NCBI GenBank assembly: GCA_003993805.1
Contig: RSEF01000014.1
Location: 4,529,867-4,593,866, forward strand
Origin: Himantopus leucocephalus
Lineage: Eukaryota > Chordata > Aves > Charadriiformes > Recurvirostridae
DNA: 64,000 nucleotides
Direction of reading: 5' to 3'
Shown: positions 45,546 to 54,961 of the stretch, piece by piece
Position numbering within the stretch: the first letter of the stretch is position 1
Layout of the letters: each line of letters opens with the position of its first letter
Notes under the pieces: model-generated
What the model was told of the DNA's origin: nothing
Database searches by the model: none
What the model saw: the letters and a program-made list of their open reading frames with translations, nothing else
Position numbers and translations under genes: made by a program

Positions 45546-47280
45546 TTTTTTCCTGGTCTTGAGGGGTACCAGCAGAGCATTGGTGCATTCCCGTCTGGGC
45601 CGGCTGCCCACTACTGCCAAGGAGACTTTGGGACAACCATGCAGTGGGCTGGAGGGACAAACTGAGCATCCCTACAAAAGCTGGGTGGTGGGTTTGAGTC
45701 AGCAGCTGTATTGGTCTGTGGTTGTGTTCCTGGGGAATGTGTGCCCCTTGCCGTTTTGGGGGAATCTCTTCTCATGGCATCGCAGATTCCGCTGCAGGGA
45801 GTTAGGACAAAAGTAGGATTTGGGCAATTCTAGACCCTCCAGATCAGATGTGTCCCTTGTAACCAGACTTGGGCAGAATTAGGGTGATGGAAGCGTGTGT
45901 TAGCATTTGAAGGCATGAACCCCATTTTGTGGCGGTGAGGTCAGTGGAGTCTGACTGTGAAAAGTGCCTTTATGTTCTTGCGGCCTCCTCTGTAACATTG
46001 CACATCTGCTCTCCAAGACAGACAGGGACGGACTGGTTTTGGTTTCCGTGATTCAGGATCTGCGTTCCAGGTGCTCTCCAAGCTCTCCGCTTAGAAAGGG
46101 AAAGCGGGCATGAGCAACGTCTAAACAGCCCTGGAGCTCCTGCTTTCCAGATGGTTTTCCCCCCAGTCTAGATGCATTACGGTGTCATTAGGGTGGAAAA
46201 GAGGGCTCGTAGGTGGAGAGAGGAAGACGGCGAACACCTGAGTTTCACTGTCCAAGAGCCACAGTGAGTGCTGGGATTGAGTGCGTGGCAGGAGAGGAGG
46301 ACGGGGGTATGGGCTTAGCACCGAAGCAGTTGGCAGTCCAGGATGTCTAACGGAAAGTGCAAACTGTTTCCCCACTGCAGTGGAAAGAATTAAAAGAAAG
46401 AGTTAAAAACTCACTGTAAAAACTCCGGTTCTGACTGCCATGGTGTGCTGGCATCTGCGGCGCTGGAATGAGCCAGGACGTGCTTTGCAGACACGAAACC
46501 CCAAACCGCCAGGCTGAGCCTCGCCGCAGCCGGAGGGAATTGCCTGTCCACACCTGACTGTGCGAGCGCCGCGCGACGAGGGCTGAAGCTTAAGCCTGCA
46601 ACTTCAGGCTGCAGGGCATGAGGGATACGTGGTGGTTTGACTTGGGTTTGTCTGTCAGAATACGCAGGAGCTGTAGAAAAAACTTTCATTTTTCCATTTT
46701 TCAAAATCTTTTTGATTTAGATGTCAGGTTACCCCTTTGGTGTAACTTTTGCAAAAGCCCTCAACAAGATTGTTAGAAAACCCTTACTAAGCTAGTAAAA
46801 TTTTACTGAATAAAAAACTGAGCGAGCACCTACAACAAACAAGGGTGTTTGAGCTCTTTTCGTGACCACGATTTTGAAAGAATACATTCAGTTTTAACGA
46901 GACAATTATTTTGATCCAAAACTGATAGTGTTGCATCTTTCCCAATGGATTCTTCTCTTTTGTGTTATTTTTTCATGCTCTAGTTGGAAAATAACAATCA
47001 AAAGCAATTCCAGGCTCTAAATTCCTTTTGTTTCCACCAGATTGTTCCGAACACTGAACAAATCCAGCCAGTTGTCAGCCTGAGTTTCTGTTACTCTGAT
47101 GCTTTACATCTCTGAAGACAGCACTGCCTCCTACTCTGCTCTTCAGATATTTTAGAAATCTGGTGCTGGAACTTTCTTTTCAATAGATGGGAATATGTGG
47201 GGGTTTTGTCAGGTGCCTCCTGTGTTTCCAGGTATGCCCCAAAATAAGTAAGAGGTCTTGAATCTAAACCGCCCTCACGC
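45546..47280. other. Unique non-coding DNA
   Basis: No gene or named repeat recognised. Short overlapping frames lie on both strands at 46120-46700. Confidence 0.4.
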
Positions 47281-47285
47281 ATTGC

Positions 47286-47586
47286 AGCCAGACTCTTTTC
47301 AGTGGTTCCCAATGACAGGACGAGGGGCAATGGGCACAAGCTGGAACATAGGAGGTTCCGTTCAAATATACGGAAAAACTTCTTTACGGTCAGGGTGACA
47401 GAGCACTGGAACAGGCTGCCCAGGGAGGTTGTGGAGTCCCCTTCTCTGGAGATCTTCAAGTCTCGCCTGGATGCAGTCCTGAGTAATGTGCTCTAGGCAA
47501 TCCTGCTTTGGCAGGGGAGTTGGACTAGATGATCTCTAGAGGTCCCTTCCAACTCTGAAAATTCCGTGATTCCGTGATTCCGTGAT
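47286..47586 (+). mobile_element. CR1 LINE, 5'-truncated, with octamer tail
   Basis: Begins in the CR1 ORF2 C-terminal region (CAGACTCTTTTCAGTGGTTC, then CCAATGACAGGACGAGGGGC). It continues through an open 64-residue frame at 47302-47496 containing [36 protein letters not shown] and RLDAVLSN. It then runs through the 3' UTR (GTTGGACTAGATGATCTCTA, then GAGGTCCCTTCC) and ends in three ATTCCGTG repeats at 47561-47586, the CR1 terminal microsatellite. The copy lacks the endonuclease and most of the reverse transcriptase and cannot be active. It belongs to a different subfamily from the 17.5 kb copy, judging by its 3' end. Confidence 0.95.
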
Positions 47587-50500
47587 ATTTCAGTGACACA
47601 GACAGGTTAAGGAGCTGTTGGTACAGAATATCGTTCTCATTTTATCACATAATCCCACATGGAATAACTCAGGCATTTTTGCCCGTAGTGAATTCCACAG
47701 AAGAACAGAAATAGGCAAGAACTTGCCTCTAACTTACACCAGTTCTCCAAATTTTCATTTCAGTGGAACCTTGGCTTTATTCTTACTGACTTTGCCTCAT
47801 GCATAGCTATCTACAGGTATTTGCATGGTACTTCAGGCGTGGTGTGTATTTTAGGTGGAATGGCTATTTCAATTTAAATCGAAGTGCACTATTTTGATTA
47901 GGTGCTTTGTTGAAGTTGAGTGTTGTCCACTTCTTGCACTGCTTTGTAAGATAACAGTTCTGGTATATGTGTTGGTGTGGACGAACGTTAAGTGTGTCAG
48001 CTGCAGTGTAGGTAATGGTAACCAACAGGGACAGAGTTCAGGAGGGAATGTCACAAGGTCTTTGTTCTTCCTCTGAAGTGGTGGTTTATAATTTCACGTG
48101 TATGTATACATACAAATACATCAAACATATTTATAAATATAATGCACAATTTTCATTATGAATTTATGATTTCATGGAGGGCATGTTTATTTCCAGTCAC
48201 TTGGGTTCAAGGTTTCTCAGAGCACCTGAGGAGTGAAGGCTGCAGCGTGTGTTGCGAGTCTCAAGGTCAGGCTGATCCTTCCAGCTCCAGTTCCCGCTAG
48301 GACAGCAAACTCTGTGGTGTGATTCCTCGTAGGGAGGAGGAGGCATGCGTTGTATTTTAGTTTTTCTTTCTAATGAAATAGGTTCTTTGGTCAGATGGAA
48401 GACTGACAGTGCAAGCTGTCGAAGCTCGTGTTAGTCTCCAGACCTGCTTTGGCTGTGCCTGGCCATGTTAAGGCAATCTGGCCTTTGCCCGGACCAAGTG
48501 GTACGTAGCGGTGCGTGTTGCTCTGGAGCAGGCTGGCAGTGTCTCCATCACTTAGTATTTGGAGCTTTTCCGGGCTTGACGTGTGTCAGGCATCCGTGCC
48601 TGTGTGCTCACAGAACTCTCTACCTTGAGACACGTGGCTTCTCACCGCTCGACTGCCCTGCTCACATCTTAGGAGTAGAACGGCAGGTCCCGTAACAGTG
48701 GGGTGTAACCAAGAGCAGCGCAGATATCATCTGTTTTTCACCTGTGGGCCTGTGTCATTCCCCAGGTCGGGATCAGGAGCATTGTGTCAGGCAGAACAGT
48801 TCCTCCAGGTGAGGAACCGATGCCAAGGCATGGACTTCCCGTTGGCAATGGCAGCATCATTCGAGGGCTGTGTCTCTGGTCCTCTTGTCTTTATGACTCG
48901 CACGGCACACGAGGAGCGCTCACTGTGGAGGGCCGGTGCAGTCAAGGCTGAATTGTTCTCCTGTCTTTGAGCTGATGATTGACTATAGTGACCAGAAACC
49001 TAAATGGTTTCAACCGTTCTTTAACTTGCTCTGGTGTTAGCTCTCCAAGTTTATAAGGCTCTTTCTATGAGATCTGTAAAACTCTACTGGAAACTTCTTT
49101 CAGGAAAATACACTTTTAAGAGAATATTTGATCCAAACGTTAAAAAGTTGGTTTGGGGGTTGAGAAGTATTAGAGCTAGTCAAGATACATAATAAATCTG
49201 TACTGTTAGTGAAATGTAAAAGAAAACAAATTATGAAGATAAAACGAAGGCTATCTTTTTTTCTTAAAATAATCCAAGTTAATTTTATCATGGGATTAAT
49301 AGTTCATCTGCTAGTAGTTCAATGAAGAGAGAATATTCACACAGGATTTTGTTTTATTCTGGCATTCCATCAACCTTTGTAGCTGTGACCCGCCGTTAAA
49401 TACAAACCAGGTGTTGGAATGGAGTTAGGTCTTCAGATTACACAGACATGTGGACTATTAATTGGACTTTATGTAACCATGCGTCTATAGATTCATACTG
49501 AAATGCTGCTAGTGACCATTTAAATACCATTTCAAATTAAATCCAGCCCATACGTGGTACATGACGATGGGCACGCAGGGCTGGGATTCGGTAATGAATG
49601 ATAAGTGTTGAATGGGCAGCCACGTGGAAGAGTGCTGGATTACAAAACCCCCATTTCGGACTGTGATTCTTTGTCTCGTGCTGCACACAGAAGTGTCTTC
49701 AACTAAAATTTACTCTCCTAAAAATAATTACAGGATGATGGGCCAGAATATTTCTTTTAAAAACAGTGTTTGCTTTTGAGCAATGATGCAACGTTAACTG
49801 CCTCACATGGCAACGTCTTAATTATCATCTATATAGAAAGGTATGAGCAGTGTAATAAAAACCTACTAGCAAAATCTTCTTGGGTAGTTTGGTTGCATCT
49901 TCAACCTCCAGGTTAAGAATTAAGATTCCTTTCTACTTTATGCCATGAAGTGAAAGCAGAGCCCTCTTCCCCCACAACTGCACCCTTTAATCTACGTGCT
50001 GTAACATGTTCCAACGTTGCACTCGTTACTGGTGGTAGCGGCAACAATGAAAAGGTTGGAAGGATTTGTGTGGTGTTACGCCTAGCTGACCCCATTCCTG
50101 CCTGGCTGTACCCAGACCTGCGCTCGATGGCACCTCCTGGTGAGGTGGGAGCAGTGCCCTGTGCCCCTGCACTGCCGCCGGCGTGCAGGAGCGTTCCACC
50201 AACCACTCCCCATCTCTCGGCTTAAGAGTTTCAAGCCCACTTGTATTACTAGCTTTAAAAATACCAAATGTGGACTTGTGTTGGTGAGGGAGAGAGCGCC
50301 ATCCCCCTTGGGGCACAGGCAGAGAAACCCTGGGGGAGAGGAGCTGCTGCTGGGTAGAGATTAAACTGCCCTGATGCCAACGCTGCTACAAGAGAGCAAC
50401 CACAAAAAGAAAACAGAGTGAACCTGCCATTCCTGCCATCTGCCCCTTCTGGAGTTCCAGGGCTCTGTGTCTACGCCCCTTCTCCAGTTCCTCTCCTCCT

Positions 50501-52500
50501 TTCTGCTCCTCTCAAAAGTCGCAACTGGCAAGGAAAGTGGGGTAGGAACTCTAATTCCTTTTCATGCAATTAAATTAATTCCACCTCTATAGAAAAGTCA
50601 AGGGGACTTTATGGACTTATTTCTTCTTTTGAAGCTGCGTTTGCTCGGGTTTTAAATTCTGTACTGCTCCTGCCAGGCAAGGCACTGGAAGGCTCCGTTG
50701 CTTTGTAGTTCTGCAGTCTTCAAACAGTCCTTCATTGTTCTTAATACTTTGAAAACGGACTGCTGTAACTTGCTATTTGCTGGGCTGAAAAAATCAGAGT
50801 CTTTGTTTGAAAACTGCAATTCCCTTACAGTAAAGGTACTACTTTGCCGCAATATTCAATAGTGGTGTTACAAGAAAGGCAGTGGCTTGAAATTAAGTTC
50901 TGAATGATCTAAAGTTTCTGCAGTAAACTGTGATCAAAATCCTTTTTTTTTTTTTCTTTAAAGTTGACCTACATCTTTCAATCTGGCTGCAGGGCAAAAA
51001 TCTGGTAGAAGCAGAATTAGGTTCTCAGTCGAACTAAAATCACACACTTGAGTATTCACTTTTAGAGGTGCATCTTGTTTATGCAGTGACTCGCAATTGA
51101 CATCCCGTATGCTCAATACCAAATTTGAAGTCGAGTTTTAACTATTCTGTTTTGATGTACACTTAGCTACCTCTGTTAATACAGCTTGTGTAGTATGATT
51201 TGAAGGCCAACAACACATCATGCTATCCAGCTTTTACCAGAGAAGGGTTTACAGAGGCTGTTTGGAACGCGTCCTCAGGTCAAACATAACGCTGAGTAGG
51301 GACTGTTGTGTTTCCTGCACGTGACGTTGCAGTCCAGTCAGAATTAAAATATGCCATTTTGGCGTTATCCATACCATTACATATAATATTCCAGGGCTGT
51401 TTTGGATGTTTTTGGAGGAAAGTGATCTTAAGCAGCTGCTCGCTTGCTTAATACCTTCGAGACCTGCTCGAGTGACAGACACCCCTGTAGTTCTTCTGCA
51501 CAGGCAAGGCTCAAACAGCCACCGTAGCCGAGCTGGCTAACCTCTACCCAAGAACAATTCATGCCTTTGCGGTCTACCTTCTGATCTTGGGCAGCTTTTT
51601 TCATCCAAGTCTCATAATTAATTGTGCTGGGTCTATGCTAGGGTGCTACAGACCCCTCCAAAATGAGGTGGTTCACTGGTATGAAAGCACCCGACACTTT
51701 CTGAAGTTTAAGAAGCATTGAACTACTGGGCAGAACTTGTATCCAAATTGTGCCAAGCACATCTTGTCCCCAGACCTTCGCACAAGGTTATGAACCTACC
51801 TGATGCGTGAGCACCGCTGTTTTAGATGGAAGTGTTGATTTATATATTCATGGAGCAGTGCATGCAGCTTTTTGTTAGGGGTTCCAATGGGTATAGCTGG
51901 ACAGCTGAAGGGATGGTGGCTCGTGCAGGCTGCACTGGCTGCTGCATTTGGGGCTGGGTGAAGTCTAGGGAGGAAAGAAGAGTCTGCAACTTCATGGGGA
52001 GCAACTGGGTGCTCTTTGGGAGAAACTTCTGGAGGAAAATGGAGAGCTTTCTGCAGGAGGATGTATGGAAAAGCTCAAGAAGGGAGCTGGGAACTTGCAA
52101 TGTAGAGCAGATGTCAAACTAGCCAAGATGATGAAAAAGGAGACTTTTTCAGGGGCCTACAGGGATCTCTGTAGGAAGCTGTTGAGGTTATGCATGGAAG
52201 GTTTGGAGGAAAAAAGCCTCAGTCAACTTACTGGATTCAATTTTAAAGCTTCTTATTTTAATCTTTCTTCTGTCTGAGCTGAATTTTCCCTTCTGTTTTA
52301 TCAATCTGGAGCTGTAGTGATCAGGTGCATTTGGTAGCACGGTTGGGATAAGAAAGCACAGGTTAGCTTCAGGGCTGTGGCCAACCTGGATAACTTGCAG
52401 AGAAGTTGGGTATCACTTTTGTATCAACAGGTAGCGTACAGGAGATGCTGGCTTAAGGGCATGGGCACAACGCTGTGAGAGTGATGTGCATCCCCTAGGG
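47587..52500. other. Unique non-coding DNA
   Basis: A 16-bp perfect palindrome TGTATGTATACATACA lies at 48099-48114 and a T-rich run at 50941-50956. AT-rich stretches at 48990-49900 carry no long frames. The minus frame 51249-51482 and the frames around 51826-52277 resemble nothing I can name. Positions 51850-52260 could be a decayed repeat. No gene is supported. Confidence 0.4.
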
Positions 52501-52534
52501 AGGATCCATGGGGGAGCAACAAATGCGTAGAGGA

Positions 52535-52920
52535 GTCTGGAAAACATGACCTCCAAGGAAAGTCAGAAATAGAGGTTCTTCTGCCTAGAGAAAAGGCGGG
52601 GGAAGACTTCTAGTTGCACAGAGTTGTTGTTAAGGAGAAAAGCAGTTACTTGTTCGCGTCCACAATGAATAGACCTGGAGATATTCCAAGTAATTAGAGC
52701 AAAGAAGATTTCACGTTAGGCAGTAGGAAAAGCCTCCTCTGCAGGAAGGGTTGCCAAGGGATGTCCTGTCTGAGAGAAGTTGTGGAGCCTCTCTCCTTGG
52801 AAGTGGTTAACATTAGATCACAGGTGACATAAGCGTGATTCGTGCTTCATTGCTGTATCTGTATGACCTCCGTGACCTCTCCAGCTCCCTTATGGTCCTA
52901 TAATTCTGTGTTCTAGTGGC
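52535..52920 (+). mobile_element. Old CR1 LINE 3' fragment
   Basis: The order of landmarks matches sense-strand old CR1. They are GGAAAACATGACCTCCAAGG (the 'GACCTAYGAGGAAAG' segment), TTCTTCTGCCTAGAGAAAAG, AGGCAGTAGGAAAAGCC, GGTTGCCAAGGGATGTCC, GAAGTTGTGGAGCCTCTCTC and CTTGGAAGTGG. The end is CCTTATGGTCCTATAATTCT followed by GTG. It is heavily diverged, with the frame destroyed, and is similar in age class to the 5.0 kb copy. Confidence 0.8.
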
Positions 52921-52973
52921 AAAGCAGAAATGTGGAGGAAATACCAGTTTTAGAGCAGCATAGATATTGATTT

Positions 52974-53006
52974 CCCCCTCCCCCCCCCCCCCCCCCCCNC
53001 CCCCCC
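52974..53006 (+). repeat. Poly-C run with an N
   Basis: About 30 cytosines, interrupted by one T at 52979 and by N at 52999. True length is uncertain. Confidence 0.9.
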
Positions 53007-53009
53007 AAG

Positions 53010-54195
53010 GTCATGGGCAATGAAATCAGGACATTGGACCAAAAGTGATCCCCTGCATCAATGAGTCCAGTCATCTGCTATTGAAATGCTGGGTTATTTA
53101 ATCACTTTTAGGATCTTTATAGAGTTGATCTCTAAATATAGTTAGCATCTATGATGGATGTATTTAAGACAGGTGATTGGTGAGGTGGTAGAAAAGAAAT
53201 GTGTATAATGTCGAGTCCTCCATTCACCGGTCACTATGCTGAAGGCAGCAGAATTATTGGCATAAGTAAGAGCATTCCTCTGCAGAACTTTTCACATGCA
53301 AATGCCTAATTCCTGGCTTTATCACTGGAGCTTTAAAATACAGTGAACCAGTCAATGTATTCTCCTTTTAGAAAAGTGCATGATGATAAATGCTATCACT
53401 TGAAATTATTTTTTTAAAAATCACTACAGCTGGAAAGAATGAAATTTGATTCCACCTGATCTCAGATGTTTAATATTATGCAAGTGAGGCTTTTCATGGG
53501 TGCAGGCTTTTTTATTTTTATGGTGTGCCTTCATTAAAACATATCTAATATAAACATTGGAAGTATATTTTTCAGATGTGGATTTTCCTACATGCAGATA
53601 TGATGAGATAAGGCAGTTTGGGATTTACTGGAGCAAAGTCAAATGCACCATTACCTATGTCACACCATACAGCTGGAGAGGAGCGTGTTTAGGATTCTTG
53701 GCCACTTTGATTTCACTGAGCTCTTTTCAGCTAGAGCATCCTTGTTTGTTAGAAGTTGAATAAAGGAAGAAGGATTGTGGGAGGGCTGTTCTAACAGGGA
53801 CAAGGTAAAGATCGTCGTGGCGCTCTCCATGGATTAATCCATTAGTCTCTATTCTTCGTGTTTCGAGGACATGAATGCTACAATCCATTTTAATGAGAAT
53901 TGTGTTTCAAGTACCAGCTATCTAACATGAATTTTTGCTATGGTAAGAGTTCACGTGTCTCCTGCGGGCAGCAAATTCTCTTCCATTTTAGAAGAAACTA
54001 CATTCAAAAATTGTGGCCTATCTTAATTTGAATTCAAAGCTGAGAGGTAGGTCTTGATCAAAATTAAATTGCTTTTCTGAATGAATGGCAGTTGTAATCA
54101 TGATTTAGTCCTGAAATTGGCTGGTACATTCAGAGAAATTAAGGTTTAAAAGAGGCTTCTGTAGAATCACTTCAGGAAACTGAACATCCTCCCTT
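53010..54195. other. Unique AT-rich DNA, enhancer-like in places
   Basis: A perfect octamer ATGCAAAT lies at 53296-53303, followed by CTAATTCCTGG. The 68-residue frame at 53557-53763 follows a TTTTTCAG that mimics a splice acceptor, but it has no recognisable homology and no donor context that I can defend. No gene is called. Confidence 0.4.
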
Positions 54196-54199
54196 TAAC

Positions 54200-54225
54200 A
54201 AAAAAAAAAAAAAAAAAAAAAAAAA
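54200..54225 (+). repeat. Poly-A run of 26, ending at an N
   Basis: An uninterrupted A26 followed by N at 54226. No AATAAA occurs in the bases just upstream and no coding remnant precedes it, so it does not look like the tail of a processed pseudogene. Confidence 0.9.
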
Positions 54226-54394
54226 NCAAGATAATTAAATAACTGTAAAAATACCTTTCTGATTTGAAATTAGATTCGCTTGTTTTGGTCTAGAAAGCTG
54301 GTTTGCCCTACACCCTCTTCTAAATGAACATTGTCTTGAGCTGTTTTTCTGCTCACATAGACCATCACAGTAACAGCTACACAAATTGGTTCTT

Positions 54395-54505
54395 TCTCAT
54401 GTGTGGGAAACTGAGTCACGGACAAATGAAATGGCCTGGCCGTGGCTGTATTAGATCTGTCCAAGAGCTGGGAATCGAGTGCAGTTCTCCTGAAGCCTGG
54501 TGTGT
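54395..54505 (-). repeat. MIR-like SINE fossil
   Basis: GTGTGGGAAACTGAGTCACG, followed by GACAAATGAAATGGCCTGGC, CCAAGAGCTGGGAATCGAGT and TTCTCCTGAAGCC, runs parallel to antisense MIR-type sequence (GGGAAACTGAGGCACAGAGA, AATGACTTGCCC, GCTGGGAATTGAACCC). Matching blocks extend over about 110 bases in the right order, which makes chance unlikely. It is an ancient SINE, non-functional. Confidence 0.6.
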
Positions 54506-54598
54506 GAGACTTGATAGGAGAAGATAAAACGTGCCTCAAGGCCGAGCAGGTGGCTAAAAAAAAATATTAGATCCTAATCTCTGTCCTGACTCTTTCTG

Positions 54599-54639
54599 CT
54601 CTGCTCCTAATCCTAATTTCCACTCTCTGCTCCTAATCC
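54599..54639 (+). repeat. Short direct repeat CTCTGCTCCTAATCC
   Basis: The 15-mer CTCTGCTCCTAATCC occurs at 54599-54613 and 54625-54639, separated by 11 bases. It is a local simple duplication. Confidence 0.7.
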
Positions 54640-54692
54640 AAGAGCCAGTGTGAACACAAGAAGATTTTTGTCAAGGTGTTTCAGCACCATAA

Positions 54693-54935
54693 ATAGAATC
54701 ATACAATCATAGAATGGTGAGAGTTGGAAGGGACCATGAAGATCACCTCTTTCCAACCCCCCTGCCCTGGGCAGGGACACCTCCCNNNNNNNNNNNNNNN
54801 NNNNNNNNNNNNNNNNNNNNNNNNNNNNNNNNNNNNNNNNNNNNNNNNNNNNNNNNNNNNNNNNNNNNNNNNNNNNNNNNNNNNNCCCCAGAGCTGAATG
54901 CAGTACTCCAGGTGGGGTCTCATGAGAGTGCAGTA
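54693..54935 (-). mobile_element. CR1 LINE copy interrupted by an assembly gap
   Basis: The 3' tail ATAGAATCATACAATCATAG, followed by AATGGTGAGAGTTGGAAGGG and CCCTGCCCTGGGCAGGGACA, lies left of the gap. The antisense of an internal segment (CCCAGAGCTGAATGCAGTAC, then TCCAGGTGGGGTCTCATGAG) lies right of it. The orientation and order agree with a single insertion whose middle is missing from the assembly. Confidence 0.92.
54786..54885. other. Assembly gap of 100 N
   Basis: Exactly 100 Ns inside the CR1 copy. The true size is unknown. Confidence 0.95.
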
Positions 54936-54942
54936 CACGGGC

Positions 54943-54961
54943 AGAATCATAGAATGGTTTA
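54943..54961 (-). mobile_element. Second CR1 3'-end stub
   Basis: AGAATCATAGAATGGTTTA is the reverse-complemented CR1 3' terminus. It is followed at once by unrelated sequence (ACAATTTAGAAC). It lies about ten bases beyond the preceding CR1, suggesting a separate, extremely 5'-truncated insertion or a rearranged end. Confidence 0.6.

Noticed and set aside
48099..48114. 16-bp palindrome TGTATGTATACATACA
   Set aside because: Alternating purine-pyrimidine low-complexity sequence; such palindromes arise easily by chance.
54200..54226. Poly-A run as the tail of a processed pseudogene
   Set aside because: No coding remnant or AATAAA just upstream, and processed pseudogenes are rare in birds, whose CR1 does not mobilise poly-A RNA efficiently.
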